From Alitta virens (Eukaryota; Annelida; Polychaeta; Phyllodocida; Nereididae): a stretch of DNA of 64,000 nucleotides. Position numbers and translations under genes: made by a program. Location of the stretch: assembly GCA_932294295.1 (NCBI GenBank), contig OW028577.1:8080001-8144000 (forward strand), given 5' to 3'. Below, piece after piece: positions 13,160 through 26,764 of this stretch. The notes under the pieces were generated by a model. That model ran no database searches and had not been told where the DNA came from. It saw nothing but the letters and a program-made list of their open reading frames with translations. Positions within the stretch are counted from its first letter, which is position 1. Each line of letters begins with the position of its first letter.

Positions 13160-13638
13160 ATAATGTCTTTTTTGTGCTGGGCCCACCCCTGGCAACCAAC
13201 TCTCATTATAAAGCTATATAACATGTTAGTATCTGCGTGCAAATCACAGAACCTAAACCACTGAGTTTCTTTACAAAAATCAGGAAATTGTGACATAAGC
13301 CAGTGTTATCTAGCGTGTAACAGAAAGCCAAAATATGTGTGATTTGTGTGCTGAGGCCGCAAAAGCAGTTTTTGAGATTTCTGAGAGCTTTTAAGGACTG
13401 TTGGAGCCATTCACCAAGTGGAGAGGGAAATGCAGAACCTGTTAAATGCAACAGTGAGAGTGAAATGTGAGGTATGATTAAACGGCGTATCACGCATAGC
13501 TTTCTCACCATCTGTGTGGCCCCACGATATCACAGTTGCCAATTTGACCCTGAAGGTCAAGTCCAAATGAAGGGCACAGAGTGGCACCCAGCAAGTGGTA
13601 GGGCGCATGGTGTTACCCTCAGCGACGCTGGCCCATGG

Positions 13639-13846
13639 GGGGTGAGGGGCACCTGCGTCACAGTTCTCTTTCTGGAACCATGGCCTGACCTTCCAAGGCC
13701 TGACAAAACGAACAAAATATGGACAGAGTGCTAGCCACAGGTGGGGTGAGGGGCACCTGCGTCACAGTTCTCTTTCTGGAACCATGGCCTGACCTTCCAA
13801 GGCCTGACAAAACGAACAAAATATGGACAGAGTGCTAGCCACAGGT
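13639..13846 (+). repeat. Perfect 104-bp tandem duplication
   Basis: Copy one is 13639-13742 and copy two 13743-13846. I see no mismatch between them. Each starts GGGGTGAGGGGCACC and ends GCCACAGGT. Perfect identity suggests a very recent duplication, a polymorphism or an assembly artefact. Confidence 0.95.
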
Positions 13847-14753
13847 CAGTGAGCAGCAAATAGGCTTGCAAAGCCCAGCATAGTGGCTAGTGTGTGGTCA
13901 TCCACTGACCATTATTGACCATTACTGACAAGTGTATGTATCTGCCAAACCCGTGGCCCCTGATCAATGAGGCCATTGCTTGCTTGAGCCAGGGATCTTT
14001 TGACTTCTTGGTGGGCTTGTTAACAGCTCCACTCGAGCCCACTGAGTGATACGTTTTGGGGGTCTGACACTGCAAGATAAGCGGGTTGAAGCGGGCTAGA
14101 GCGGGCTGGAGTGGGTGTGCTGCAAGGCTGTTGCTTTGGGGAAGACTTTAAGAGAGAAGTGGGTGGATCACATAGCATGAATAGCAGGTGGATAGTCTGG
14201 ATTTTTTCCTTAGTCCTTTGATTGGAGGGAGTTGAAATAGCTGGTGCTACACTGATTTCCTTGACCCAGCTAGTGATGCTGATGGTCAGTGTGTCACTGC
14301 CTCTGAAGCCATCGGAAATCAAGCTCTATTGGGTTTGAGGTTGTGTTCAGCAGCCAGCCAGCCTGGCAACCCTCTCCTGTGTTCTGGCTACCCTGACTGG
14401 CAGGTGAATCCCCACAGTAATCAAACATTTTATTTGCCAGAGAAGGTCCAGTAGCAGGAGCCAAATGTTTTTACCCACGGATTGGGGACCGTTGCAGTGT
14501 GCTAGGCTGGTTGATGGGCCAGTTGTATTCTCAGCCAGTGGTAATCGACGCAGGCTGACCATTGCTCTTCCACTGATGGCTAGTTTGCCCAGAATATCCA
14601 GTGTCCTTGCAGGCTGCCCCAGTGTCCATGGACTTTGGCTACTGCCTGATGAGTGCTGATTGTGTGTAGACCTTCACTTGCTTGCATAAGCTAAAGATAA
14701 GATTCTTAAAGATATCTAGTTGTGGTCTTCATATATTTGCATATGTGTGGGTA

Positions 14754-14804
14754 TATATATTTGGCCAATCGTTCTATCGTACGCAATATTGGCCAAATAT
14801 ATAC
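14754..14804. repeat. Inverted repeat / hairpin
   Basis: TATATATTTGGCCAAT at about 14754-14769 is mirrored by ATTGGCCAAATATA at about 14788-14803, giving a stem of roughly 16 bp around an 18-nt loop. No neighbouring transposon features were recognised. Confidence 0.7.
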
Positions 14805-16362
14805 TGCTTTGGTAAACAGTTTGGGGCCTCTGTATATTCAAGTATTCCAATATGGCAATTTATTGTAAGACAATAGTTATGAGACTAGAAATAGCAGGTC
14901 TGACTCTACAACAACTAAAATGTGTCGTGGGCACGTGAAACTGCCTGTTTTTTTCTGCTCAAGTTTCCAGTGCAGACTGGCTATAGCACAGAGGCGCTGC
15001 TCTCCTATTACAGAAAAGATTGGAAAAAGGCCTAAAGTAATCCTGGAAGTGAGGCAGGGTCAAGGTCGGCCATTTGGTGGTCAATGCAGAAAAAAAGGGC
15101 GAGAATAAGATGAGGGATGGAAGTCAATGACCTCCTGCGGTGTACTGCAAAGAAGAGACAGTCTTTTGCTGGCAACTGTCCATTTGATGGAACACTGTCC
15201 AGTGCATAATATGCCACAGACCCCGCAGCCTCCTTTAGGCTTATGGAGACTGCCTGCTCCTGGTCACTACAAAGGACTGACCAAGAGACGTATGCTGACC
15301 ACTTCAGAGGCTGCCTACCTCAGAAGCCATGCAGGAGATGGTCAGCTGGCCCCTGCAAGGGGCTCAGTGCGCTGGACAAAGTCCAAATCAGGGCCACACC
15401 GGACCTTAATATGGGCAGTCTGTAATTCAGTAAAGATCAAAGCGGAGGACAATGGTCCATCACATAATCGAATCTGCCTGGCCAAATAATGTATATATTG
15501 TATGGGATGGCCGCTAATAAGCATTCTATGAATAGGAGACAGCCATGGTCTGGGAGGCTCTACAGCAAGTAATGCAGTTAGGCCGACGGGGTAGGCCACA
15601 CACAACGTGCATGGGGCTTGACTTGTCACTGCAAATACATTATGCAGCTTGTGAAGTCCACAAAGGTTTGGCCAACGTGTTTCAAAACACTAATGGCATC
15701 CGAATGGATCTGGCTCATACGAGAACCTGCAGTCTGCTGCTGTGAACTCGGAGGAAAAAGGAAAGTGAATTCAGAACAGGCCTGCAAGTGGACACTGCGT
15801 CCACCAGAATGAACACAATTAGCTAACTTAGGCCAAACCTGTACCTTCTGATGTTTAACGAATTCCGAGGGAGTTCGAGGTTGCTCTAGTGAATGTTGGT
15901 TGCTGTAGCCTCATGCTTGGCCTGTGTCAGATAAGCCAGGCTGCAGCCGTTTGTGAACTCTGTAAAGGGCTAATGGGTGAATCCTAACTACATGGATTGG
16001 TCTAATGACCTTGGTGTTGTGAAGGACAGACAAATGACCCGAGAGACTAATGATGACGTTGACCTTGTCCTTCAGTCAAAGGCTTATGTTGTCATTCATA
16101 CTGTGCCCTTCAGCTCTCAAGAACACGTTCCTCTATGCTGTTCTCTCTGTGTTCCTTTTGGCATTGATGGAACGGGGGTGTCCGGGGCACATTTTGCCAC
16201 CAGGGGGTTGTATGGTATGTCTTTTGGCTTGAGACTGAAGGACTTTCTCTAGCTTATAACAAGGTGTTGCTAGACTCCATCAGTCTAAATTGTATAGTTG
16301 TTTCCCCTTTTGTGCGATGTATACATATTTATAACGTGTCCTCTTCACGTTGCCTTATTTTT

Positions 16363-16376
16363 GTCACCATGGTAAC
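16363..16376 (+). promoter_or_regulatory. X-box (RFX-type) candidate in intron 1
   Basis: GTCACCATGGTAAC fits every position of the X-box consensus GTHNYYATRRNAAC bound by RFX factors. Only the sequence match supports it. Confidence 0.35.
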
Positions 16377-19300
16377 TGACAATGGAATGACAATATGATA
16401 GGTTCTTAAGTATCCCTTTGTTAACGTTGCTTTTAGTAGAAACTTCATAACGGAGACAACAGTCTGAACAAGATTCCGTGCGTCAAATAACTGGTACAGC
16501 TAAATCTTGATAAGAGCTCAAAACTGTCATAAAATTTGTTTAAAAACCCTCGATTTGAATTAAGACAATGTTGTGTTAGGAATGCTTCGTTTCAGTCTTC
16601 ATTTCAATAGACTTCTGTAACTGTGTCTCAAGCACACATCTTCTGAGCTTGTTGTGCTAATGATATGCTCATTCTCGACATCCCACAAAGAAGCAGCCTC
16701 CATATTCCATTTAATAAAGCCTTCATTTGGCTATCATGTTGAAAGAACTAAAGAAATGGGGGCTTTTTAAAAGGCAATTATCCTGGCGCACAGGACGCCA
16801 GTGTCTGTGGTCAGAATTTAATAAAGGCTTGAAACGAGCGGAGAAGATCCTTTCCCCATGAGGAGATGGTGTCTGAGATTAGCGGAAGTCACGATGCTCT
16901 TTCCTTCCGCCACAAATAATCGCTGACTATCTCCTCCCTAGACAAATTACAACCACAAAGCCCTCTTTCTTCTGAGATGTAGTTTTCATGCATACAAGAT
17001 AACGCATGCGAATTTGATGTCATTGTTTAAGAGGAATTGATGCAAGTCTCCCGTCTTTTTAAGTGGACACAGGGAGTTGTTTTGCTGCAGTGTTTTTTCA
17101 CCTGCACCTTTTTATGTACAACATTTCCAAGGCTATTTTTCATGGCCTATGTGCTAGGGTCATTCAACACGTTTCATCCCACCACCTCTTCTGTCCTGCA
17201 GTCTGGTGGCATTCCAGCAGAATAAAACCAAAGGAGTGGGTATCCATTTCAATCGGAATGTCACATTTCACAGGAGCCATTCATTCTGCCTCGAAAAAGA
17301 AACGGTGACATTTTAAAAAATGGAGCTGGCCCTCACCATGTCACCTGATCATGCGAGGTTGATCAAATGCCAGCTTTAGTGATCAATTAATCTCCACTCT
17401 GGTCTTCCACCTATCAAAGTCCCTGCTTTGAATCCTTTGAGCATGCAATGCAAACATTCTTCAGACCTTCTGTAAACAATATTTTCCTTCAGAAACCCAG
17501 GCAACTTGATTCACTTGAAAGGCCGTACATCAAACACACTTTTTTAGATTTGCAGCAGCAGAAGCTTTATCTGCAATTGGTATTAAGCAGAAGCAATGCT
17601 GAAAGACCTTATTAGCTGTGCACAACTTGGGAACATTATGGGTCATGGGCTCCTGTTATTGTTTAGGCCTGAGGACATTTTGCTTTCTATTCAATCAACA
17701 CTGGCATAGAGACCCTCATCACTAGGCCATTCCACCGTTCACAATGTCATCCCACAATGCTTGCTAGATAGAATTGGTGCAATAGATGATGCTGCTGCAG
17801 TTGATGAAGGATGTTCATCACTACTCTGCATCAGGAACCCTTCAGGCAGAGATTGGGCAAACACAATGGGTTATGGAGGTATTAGGACACGCCTAGATTT
17901 AGCCCTTTGCTGATCACTTCCTGTTCTGATGTTGTCAGATGATGCATTTTGTATCTGGGGAAAAGCTTCTTGTGCTACCAATTCCTCTGTGTACCACAGT
18001 AAACCATATACAGCTATTTATCAAACACTGGAATCCCACACGTTTTAAAAAGCTATAGTACACGTCAATATATGAGCTCTGTTGTCTGGGTTCATTTGTT
18101 AATTACCTTGTATATAAGAATTTTCATTATCTTTCACAAAAGAACTTGGAAATACGTCTACATCTGCAGTCTGTCTACTTGCAGGTTTTATTCATCCATC
18201 AACTCTGTCACAAATGCCTTTATCAGCCTGTTTGTGATGTTTTTGTTGTGTGATTATTCAGTGTGAAAGCACTCACCTAGAAGCGGATTCTAGGGACGGT
18301 TTTTCTCTTGCACTTTGTAGATTTTTTCGCAGCACATACATCTCCCCCTCCCCCAATCTCCTTGATCCTGAGTAAGTCACCAGGAAAATTGGTTACTTAC
18401 ATATTCATAAAGTTTTCCATCTTTTATCCTGGATCTACACATCAACGCATCATTCCTAGTCCCTTGCTTCATCTTGTTTTCTGTGTGGAATAACTCAATC
18501 TAATGTTTATAACATCACCCAAAATGGATTACTTGCCAGAGAGCTTGTTTTTTTGCCAGTTAATGCCTAAATAACGCGATTAGTTTTTAGTCAGTTGCTT
18601 AAAATAACTGACTTCAGCTATATAAGGCCGTTCCATGAAGTGGAGTTACCTAAATGTTCAGTCATTTAATTCAATCAAAAGTTACCAACTTTGATATTAT
18701 CTTTTAGACACTATTGTATCACCTTATTCCAGCACGATATTGAGAGGCTGAATTCTGAGAATTGATGGGATGAGAGCATCTTGAGAATGGCCACCTGCTT
18801 GGACTGTGATGGCCCCCAGTGCTTGGCTGCCAGATTTTCTCGAACACGATTTGCAGTCGCTCACCAAAGCCATGACAATAGCCATGGCTGCAAGGGAAAT
18901 TGACTTAAGCAAAGAAAAGAGCAAGAAACAGCCGCAAGTGTCCCACCACCGACTCCTCTCCTAATGTTGTCCAAATAGTCCTCGACAAATGAATCGTGGA
19001 GAAGAGGACCACTTGCTTGTATCAACAGACGCCAGGGGAATTATTCGCCGCTTCATTAGGCCCTTGCGCAAGCAACTCAGGCAGATAAGTTTGCTCAGAA
19101 ATAATTACGGATTAGTGTGCCAGCATAACGCACTCCATGAGCACGCTATGGGCCCATATCACCTGCTGTGCTGTGCATGTGCTGTGCCTGGCTGTGAGCA
19201 CTGTGATTTGCAGTGTTTATGCTGTTGCTTTGCTCTGTGGTGGAATATTGATAACTGTGCAAGAGTAGGTTGACAGATCCTCATGCAAGCATGCCACGTG

Positions 19301-21279
19301 ATTTTTCATGCATCAGCACCCAGAAAACAACCGGCCTTGTTTCGGTGCCTTTTGCAAATTGCTCACTGGCTTTTTCTACACTCTTTACTCAGGCCATTGC
19401 TTCAACGTATTGGCTTTTTTCACCGACCTATCAGTCTTGGTTCATTGGGTAACGAGCACAAATAACAGTGGTTGCAAGAAAAGCAGTCTTTGCTTTTTGA
19501 AAGCACAACTGGGGGCTTAGGCAAGTAGTCTTGAGGGAGGTCATTGGCCATGTCAATCAAAGCCACGAGTGGTCGATATAAGGCTCTAAGTCGGTAGCAA
19601 GGTCCGACAGTCGTTGCAGTGATTAGGGCCTAGACGGTGGTCATTTGTCCAGTGGGTATTGAGGAACGTAGTAAATCGTTGAATGCGCATGTGGCCCTCG
19701 GCTGACACAATGAGGACCAACGTCGGGGGGGGGGGGGGGAGGTCAGTCGGCCTAATGACCACGACGGACGTTACGTTGACTAGCGCCGAGTGGGCGGAAG
19801 TGCGGGGCATATCCAGCGCCATGGTCGTCCCTTACGACGTCAGAACGTTGCAATGGACGCCGCAAATTGGCGACCTGCCGTCTACGCACGTCAATGGGAG
19901 AGGAACAGAGGAAGCCCTTCCGCTAGTGTATCCTCTCAAAGCAGGGGCCCTCTTGCCATTCATAGGGCATTCGTGAGGCATTCATAGAACACGGCGAATG
20001 GTCTTGCTTTCTCGTAGGGCAGACACGCGAGGCTCCCCAATCACAGACCTTGCATTGAGTCGGTGGAGGGAAACGCCATGAACACGGTAGCTGTAATTCA
20101 TTCCCCGCATTTGCCAGGAATTCCTTTCACTTCATCTGGGCCAAAACGCACTCCACAACAATAGGAGGCAAATCTTATTACCTAATGGACTTGCCAGGCA
20201 ATTGAGGATTACCCTGGCCCCTCGCATCGGGACTGGACATGTTGCCTGGCTCGTGGGGGGGGGTCTACCATCGATTCCCCAATCCCCCGTTTCCATGGGA
20301 ATATTTTGCGTAGAAAGGAGCCGATTATTTGGCACTGTTAGACTCAAGGGCTTTGGCGTGTTGCTAACAGTTGACATGGGCTTGGTAGTGGGGTTGTGTT
20401 CCCATGGGAAGGGCCTGGCAGGGCCTGGGTGGCCAGGGACTGGGTCTTACGAGGACTGACACATGCTAGAAGTGCTGAGGTCACACGCGGAGGCCCTGAC
20501 AGTCGCCCATTACTCGTAATTGCCCTCGTGTTCCTTCTGAGGAGACCATTATGCCAGTCTGGCATATAAGGAAGCCATCTTGACTGGCCAAGCGCTTGCC
20601 CTGCTTCTGTTTTAAGCTAATTCCGGCGCTGTAAGCAGCTTATAGGTTGCAAATGCCTCTATAGCTACGATGACCATTGGCTAAGCAGGGCTGTAGCTGT
20701 ACGTTGGTCATTATCATCCCTCTAGCTGACCATCAAATTCCCTGGATGCTGCTGGTGATCATATGACAGCTTTTGCTGGGCAAACATCTTTGGCTGGTGT
20801 CTTCATCTGTCCTTCATCTTTCAGGCGTGTAATGAGCTGTGTACAAGAAGAATTCCCAAAGACACGTACACATGTACTAGGTTTTAGCTTCATCCAAGGT
20901 TTGAGAAGTTGAGTATCCAAGGTATCAGAACATGGAGCGACCTTCTTATATCATGGAGCCATCACAACTCGTGCAATTAGCTTCATCACATGTGTCTCTC
21001 AGCTATTTAGAGGGAGGGGGTCAGGGGTGTGCCTGCAGCGCTGACGTTAAGAACGTTAATGACGTAATCAGTTGGCGTCACAAGGACGTCCGACGTGTCA
21101 AGGCAGCTGAATCAGAAGCAATGACGGTCACGTCACTCCGACAGTAGGCAAGGAGACGAAATCCCACAAGGACCAACTGTTGTCTTAATGTGTCCCCCTG
21201 ACTCCCACATCCTGTGTGTGTATGTGTGTATAGTCACTACACCTTATCAGTAGGTGCGATCTAGTTCATCCAAGGTGCG

Positions 21280-21307
21280 ACCATGGAGTCTCTAGTGACT
21301 CCATGGT
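21280..21307. repeat. Hairpin with ACCATGGAGTC arms
   Basis: ACCATGGAGTC (21280-21290) and GACTCCATGGT (21297-21307) form a perfect 11-bp stem with a 6-nt loop. The word AGGTGCGA or GGTGCGA occurs three times around it (about 21252, 21274, 21305). Confidence 0.75.
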
Positions 21308-22266
21308 GCGATACTGTCCCGTCTAGCTTTTTATAGCACCCTAATACTGCGACTAAAAGACTGTCACGAAGGCCAGCTCTTTGTGTGCTTATTTTTCACT
21401 TTTTTGGGCCATATTTTCTATCTTACACATTGGTGTTACACTGGCTAGTCTGCATGTATTACATACACTTCAATGGCTGCTAACTTCTCGGTTCTTTAAT
21501 TATAACATTAAAGAATATACAAGGCTTAGATGTATAGTTAGCCCATCATAAATGCCTTCACTTTTTTGCTTCTTTACCTTTGCCATGTTTTGGTTCATAG
21601 CAGTGTTAAGATCTTACTTCTTACATAAAAACTCCCTTTCTATGAAACCCCCAAGTTCCTGTTGTTTGAATCCAGTAGAAGTCTCTTTGGTCAAGATTAA
21701 TTAGTGATAAGTTTGATGCAAAACATCTTTGTGGATAGACCTTCTGCTTTTGATGCACCTCTTTGTCTCTGTACCAATAACACAGCCAAGGATGGAAGCA
21801 CTTCATATTTATCATCACTTGATGTTTATCTTCACAGATTTTTGTGAATAACCAACAGCTTTTAACAGAATTCTTCCCTGTGTGGTCTTACTTTTATCTT
21901 TGTTTATAATACACAAGAAAAGAATCTGATAAAGAATGACTTCACATGTCAGTGGACATTCTTACGTTAAAAGCAAACATTAGCATTTTACTTAAGCTAA
22001 TTCAGTTTTCCTGTATTACCAAGCTGCTTTCTAAACATGCATTATTTCAATCTCCTCTGGTTTTTCTTTGCTTGGGTGATTAGAAGAAATGTTGTTCTTA
22101 AAAGTCCTCCAGTGCAGTTGCAACATTAACAAGCTTCGTCCAAATTTCTTGTTATCATAAAACAACGAAGGACTGATGGACTGATTTTGTAAATATGGGC
22201 CACTCGAAGTAAGCCTCTTATGTGAAACTAAACATACGTGATATGAAAGTCCAAGATCGTTACTTT

Positions 22267-22343
22267 GGCTGCTGCTGCTGCTGCTGTTGTTGTTGCTGTA
22301 TTTGTTCTTAGTGATGCTGCTACTGCTGCTGCTGCTGCTGCTG
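22267..22343. repeat. Interrupted CTG/CAG microsatellite
   Basis: Two CTG runs are separated by GTT and a short unique stretch. Read on the minus strand they give poly-Ser, so an apparent 140-residue minus-strand frame here (22031-22453) is only a by-product of the repeat. Confidence 0.9.
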
Positions 22344-25300
22344 CTCAGTGCAGGTAGATCTTTGTAGCCTTTTTTCAGTCTCGTCCTCCGGGATTCCTCA
22401 TGGATTCTAAGCTGTAACCAAGTGAGACAAGGGTGCTCCACAAACGCAAACAACCAGGACCATGGTGCGCCACGGCCCTAAATGGTGTTTTGGTTTATGG
22501 CGTGAAAAAGATGTAGACTGATGGGGTGTTTGCTTATAGATCAACATTCTTCTTTTTCTATTTTCTTTTTTTTTTGTAACTTTTTATTTTCTCTGTACAA
22601 TTCCTGATTCGCTGCATTTCGAGCTTCTGAGTGGCCAGCCTCACAGTTTATATTAAATCACTGAAGTAGAATGGGACCATAACAGTGTTGATGCTTTGAT
22701 GGCAGCTAGGGTAGTAAACCTACTTTTCTGCTAGAACTGTTTTGTTACATTCCTGGAAATTGCATTCTGCCCACCCTATCAGCGCGTCACACAGAGTGTC
22801 AATGAATGACAGCACGGGGTGTTGTTTATTGCTGTCACAGCATGAAACTTCATAGCAGGGTTTCTGAGGGGGAGGGGCAAAAGTAATGATCCTAGATATT
22901 TATCGCTTTGATATCAGCCATGGTGTCACATTTCACTGGGGGTTAATGAGTGCAGAAAAATCGCAGCCAACAGGAGGGGTGGTTTAGACCTTTAATTAAT
23001 TAACAGGATGACTGTGGTTGCTGCAGCTGGTTGTCCATCAAAGGGAATCAGTCCATTGTGTTGTCACACAAAAAAGACAAGACCACTGTAGGAAATTATT
23101 CACTCTAACATTATGTTAGTGCATACAAAAGCTAAACACCTGTTGTTTCCTTGTTGACCCCAGTGGGCCTGGTGACCCTTTGTGTGTGAGGAGAATGTGA
23201 ACACATTGAGTGGGACATACAGACAGCTGAGATGCACAGTATTGCCCACGGAAAGTTTACATCACCAGGGAGTGGACTGGCCCAGGGTTTCCTGATGAAG
23301 TGACTCATTGCAATTAGCGAGGGTGTGGCCTGGCCAGTACCACTTTTTATCCTTTTCCCCTGTACTGCGGCGAAGTCACACTAAATGACGGTTGGAAGTT
23401 GAAACGGAAAACAGAGAAAGTAGGACATTCCCATCACACCCCAGTCAGCTCAAAGTAGACCTAGCCCACATTGATTCAGTCATCTGAACACCACACACAT
23501 ACCTGGCTGGAACTGTTGCATGTCACGAGCCAATCAGGCCTACACCCAGCCAAAGGCCCTGACTGGTGTTAAACTCCACTAATTCACGATTAGGTGGACT
23601 TCAGTGGTCCACCAGGGGCCCATTGCTACTCCTCTATCAACTGTTATTCGAAAAGCTTCAAAGCGAGGCAGAGTAGTTAACACCCAAACAACTGTGTTGC
23701 TGTCAGTGTCCCTGTCATTCCAGCGGCTGTCATTATAGCTGTCAGTGTTGGTGTCGATGCTGTTGTGACAGTGTTGTCAGTGTTGCTGTTAACGTCCAAG
23801 CTTGATGGGAGCTGTCACAACCATGGATTGGATCACACTGAAATGCAATGTGGTATTTGATTTGTGTCATAAACACGAACAGGTAACATGTCAATTCAAT
23901 GGAAAAAATACACACCCCAGGGGAACCTAGGGAAACCCAGGGAATCTGGCATGCTTATCTCGCCAACAAAGACAGCTATTCGAAGGCCACGAAAGCGTCA
24001 AGAAATTCATTAGAAGTGGGACAGTCAGTTGCTAATGATTTCCGTATGTCCTGTAGATTCTTTGTGTCCATACAAGAGCTGGCTCTCGGGGTTTGGTCCT
24101 CCCTTTGGACAACTGGCCTCATGAAGCTATTCTTTGCAAATTTAATTGCATACGTCCACCAGTGAGCAGGGTATTGTATGAACGTTATTGCCATTCATGA
24201 ATGAATCTCATTACCACGAAGAATGCAGTTGTAGTTACAAAGTACAAGAACGGCAGACATTCTATATGGTTAGACAATTTCGTCATACTGCCTATATTTA
24301 TTGGAAATGGAACAGGCTGTGTCGTACCTGAGCAGAGATAGTGGTATAGGAGTTGGTTATTTCTCTAGATAGAGTCGCTAGCTCCGATATGATACATCTG
24401 TAATCACAGCAGGTAGAATTGTATCTGTCGATTCCCATCAAAGGCAGTGTGAATGATGACAGCGAGTAATAAAAGCTGGCAGGGGAGATGGACCAGGCCA
24501 GGTGGATGCGCTTCAAGTTTTCTCTTAATTACAATCATTAAGGGAGGGAGTCGTAGGGCGCTATGTAATGGCCGAAGAGGCGTGACTGGCCAGATGAGTC
24601 TGATCAAAGTTGGCCCATCAGCTTACTTGAGCCGTCTGGTAGGTGGGCTGTGATCATTTGAACTCCTAATCAATGCTAAAATCCTTTCAACCAGCTCACA
24701 CTACAGCCACCGGCGGCAGCAGCAGCAGCAGCAGCACCAGGATGCTGACTCTAGCATCAGCAACACTACCTTGCTCCCACAGATGGTGACCAGCTTAGCT
24801 GCATCTTGTGGATTGATGTCATTGTGGATCACAAGTTCTTTAATCAGTACACATGCACTGCACTGCAGGATGCATGTAAACATAAAGGACGCCAAATCTT
24901 GAGAGAATTTACCGATTAAATTGAAATAGTTTTGTGTGTTGTTATTCCTTTAGCAGCTATTCAACACCTTTGATTTCTCGATAGGAGATGCTGTTCTAAT
25001 GATGTATAAAGACCTCCACGTGAGCTTGCATGGATAGGGCTGGTCTTTATTTGAGAGGCATCCGTGCATATGTCTGGGGCACTTGGCACTTTTAGCGCGT
25101 GCCGCTGAAGCAAGCTGGTGGTGATGTGCATGACTAAAGCAGCATTGTTGCAAGAGCTGAAGGCAAGGGTGCCACTTAAGTGCCTAGAGTGCCTTGCAAT
25201 GATCCACAAAGACCCAAGTAAGCTGTGTGTTCCGCCTTAACTCAATGCCTCCCACTTTGCTTTCACTCCGCTTTTACTGTGCATTGATAGCGAGTGTTTT

Positions 25301-25826
25301 GAACAGTCCGAGCGGAAGGTCTTTGAATAAGTGAAGAACTCAACGGTGAGCAGTCCCTCACTATCTCTGTCATCTTTTAGTATCATTTACAGACTGTATC
25401 CATCATTCGTGGCCCCCTCCTTTGACCTCCTCTATACTCTATGTTATGGCCACTTTGATCCTCGAGTACCCGGATGACAACAAAATGGCTGACAGGCGGC
25501 CATCACGCATGAGCAACGCGCAATGGAAGACATGCAAAATTCATGGAATAAGTCTGATCTACAATGCCATTGGTGGCCAACAATGCGGAATGGGTGAGGG
25601 GGACAGATTTCCTGGTGCATACACAATGTCACAGTGCCTGATGTAGATGATCATCTCACTTTTTGATGAAGGCAACCCCTCTTCCCCCATAATCTCAGCA
25701 TTAATTAATCCAGGCGCTATCTCACTGCATATATGCGTCTCATGTTTATGCCAGACCCTCCAATCTTTCTCTCTCTCTTTCAGAGTTTTTTTTAGGGCTG
25801 TGTTTTGTAATGTCCACAGACTCCAT

Positions 25827-25827
<1 letters not shown>

Positions 25828-25859
<32 letters not shown>
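25828..25859. repeat. (GT)16 microsatellite
   Basis: An uninterrupted GT dinucleotide run shortly upstream of exon 2. Confidence 0.97.
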
Positions 25860-25860
<1 letters not shown>

Positions 25861-26067
25861 CATTCAATTGTCACACTCTGTCACACTTTAATGAACCACT
25901 TGTGTGAAATGATGAGTTCAATTTATAATTTTGCATGTGCATTGCCAATTCATGTGAATGTTATGCTGATTAATATTATTTGACATCATTATTTTTGACA
26001 TGTGTTGGATGCTGATTTAGACTGATATTAGTTGCACCCATGTGACCCTGTGTGCCCCTGTTTGTAG

Positions 26068-26238
26068 GACGTGGCCATGCAGAGCGCGTTGCTGGAAACT
26101 ACGTTCGGTGTGGATGGCATGCACTACACCCTTCCACGTGCCCTATGTGACCGTCCTGCCCTCTCTGGTCCCCCGGCTGCAGCCCACCCCCAAACTGCGA
26201 CCACAACACCTTGGACATTTACTCAGACAGAGCTCGAG
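26068..26238 (+). CDS. Protocadherin exon 2 (cytoplasmic tail)
   Basis: The exon encodes residues 942-998 of the protocadherin tail, beginning DVAMQSALLETTF and ending FTQTELE. The acceptor is TTTGTAG|GAC and the donor GAG|GTACTA. It is exactly 57 codons, phase 0 at both ends, so it could be skipped without breaking the frame. The sequence is Thr/Pro/Ala-rich with no known domain; a short acidic, hydrophobic end (TELE) joins directly to HQLL of exon 3. It was identified because the frame is open across both splice sites and the phases fit exons 1 and 3. No transcript evidence is available, so a neighbouring alternative exon could exist. Confidence 0.8.
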
Positions 26239-26600
26239 GTACTACTTTTGTTTTTCTTTTATATCTGTGGCTTACAGTGGTGTCCTGTTCGCGTGGCCAT
26301 GTCATAGCTGAGCTCGCATACAACCCCGAACCCGTGCTTGTCATTGAGCTGTCCGCTTCATGCTGCCACATAACCGCTTTATTTGCCTCATGAATTGAAA
26401 TTTAGGCCATTGATAGGGCGGTGCAGCCCTGGCAGGCAGCGTTGTGGCTGCTGTGATTGCGTTCCATGTTTGTCCTGCTGTTGTGCGCGTCGTGGACCTT
26501 GTGCCTGCGGAGGTGGAAACTCGGGGTGACAGCTTATTTCATCATCTTTAATGACATTATGTGGCTCATGGCACAGTGTTTTGTTTGTCAAGCATAGAAG

Positions 26601-26640
26601 CAGCTTGCAGCAGCTTGCAGCAGCTTGCAGCAGCTTGCAG
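26601..26640. repeat. 10-bp tandem repeat CAGCTTGCAG x4
   Basis: Four exact head-to-tail copies of CAGCTTGCAG, 363 bases past the exon 2 donor. Confidence 0.97.
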
Positions 26641-26711
26641 CAGCCCCCATGGCAGCATCCAGCCAGCAACATCATTTGGCCGAGGCACATTGGTGGCTAT
26701 CTGTTACTACA

Positions 26712-26764
26712 TCAGCAGCAGCAGCAGCAGCAGCAGAGACACCAGCAGCAGAAGCAGCAGCAAC
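26712..26764. repeat. CAG microsatellite
   Basis: An interrupted CAG/CAA run. One of many CAG/CTG tracts in the non-coding parts of this window. Confidence 0.9.

Larger units (their letters stand above)
9634..26067 (+). other. Intron 1 (16.4 kb, phase 0)
   Basis: It is bounded by GTGAGT at 9634 and TTTGTAG ending at 26067. No convincing internal exon was found. Contents: a DR1 nuclear-receptor site (9653-9665), a G-run (about 13133-13159), a perfect 104-bp tandem duplication (13639-13846), a hairpin (about 14754-14804), an X-box (16363-16376), several CTG/CAG runs (about 10828-10849, 22267-22343, 24712-24741), poly-G runs near 19726 and 20255, and a (GT)n tract (25828-25859). Most of the rest looks like unique sequence with little recognisable transposon content. 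Confidence 0.85.

Noticed and set aside
20810..20830. Acceptor-like TCATCTTTCAG in intron 1
   Set aside because: No open, phase-compatible coding segment with a donor follows it.
22031..22453. 140-codon minus-strand frame with poly-Ser
   Set aside because: The Ser run comes from a CTG microsatellite; the rest has no family resemblance.
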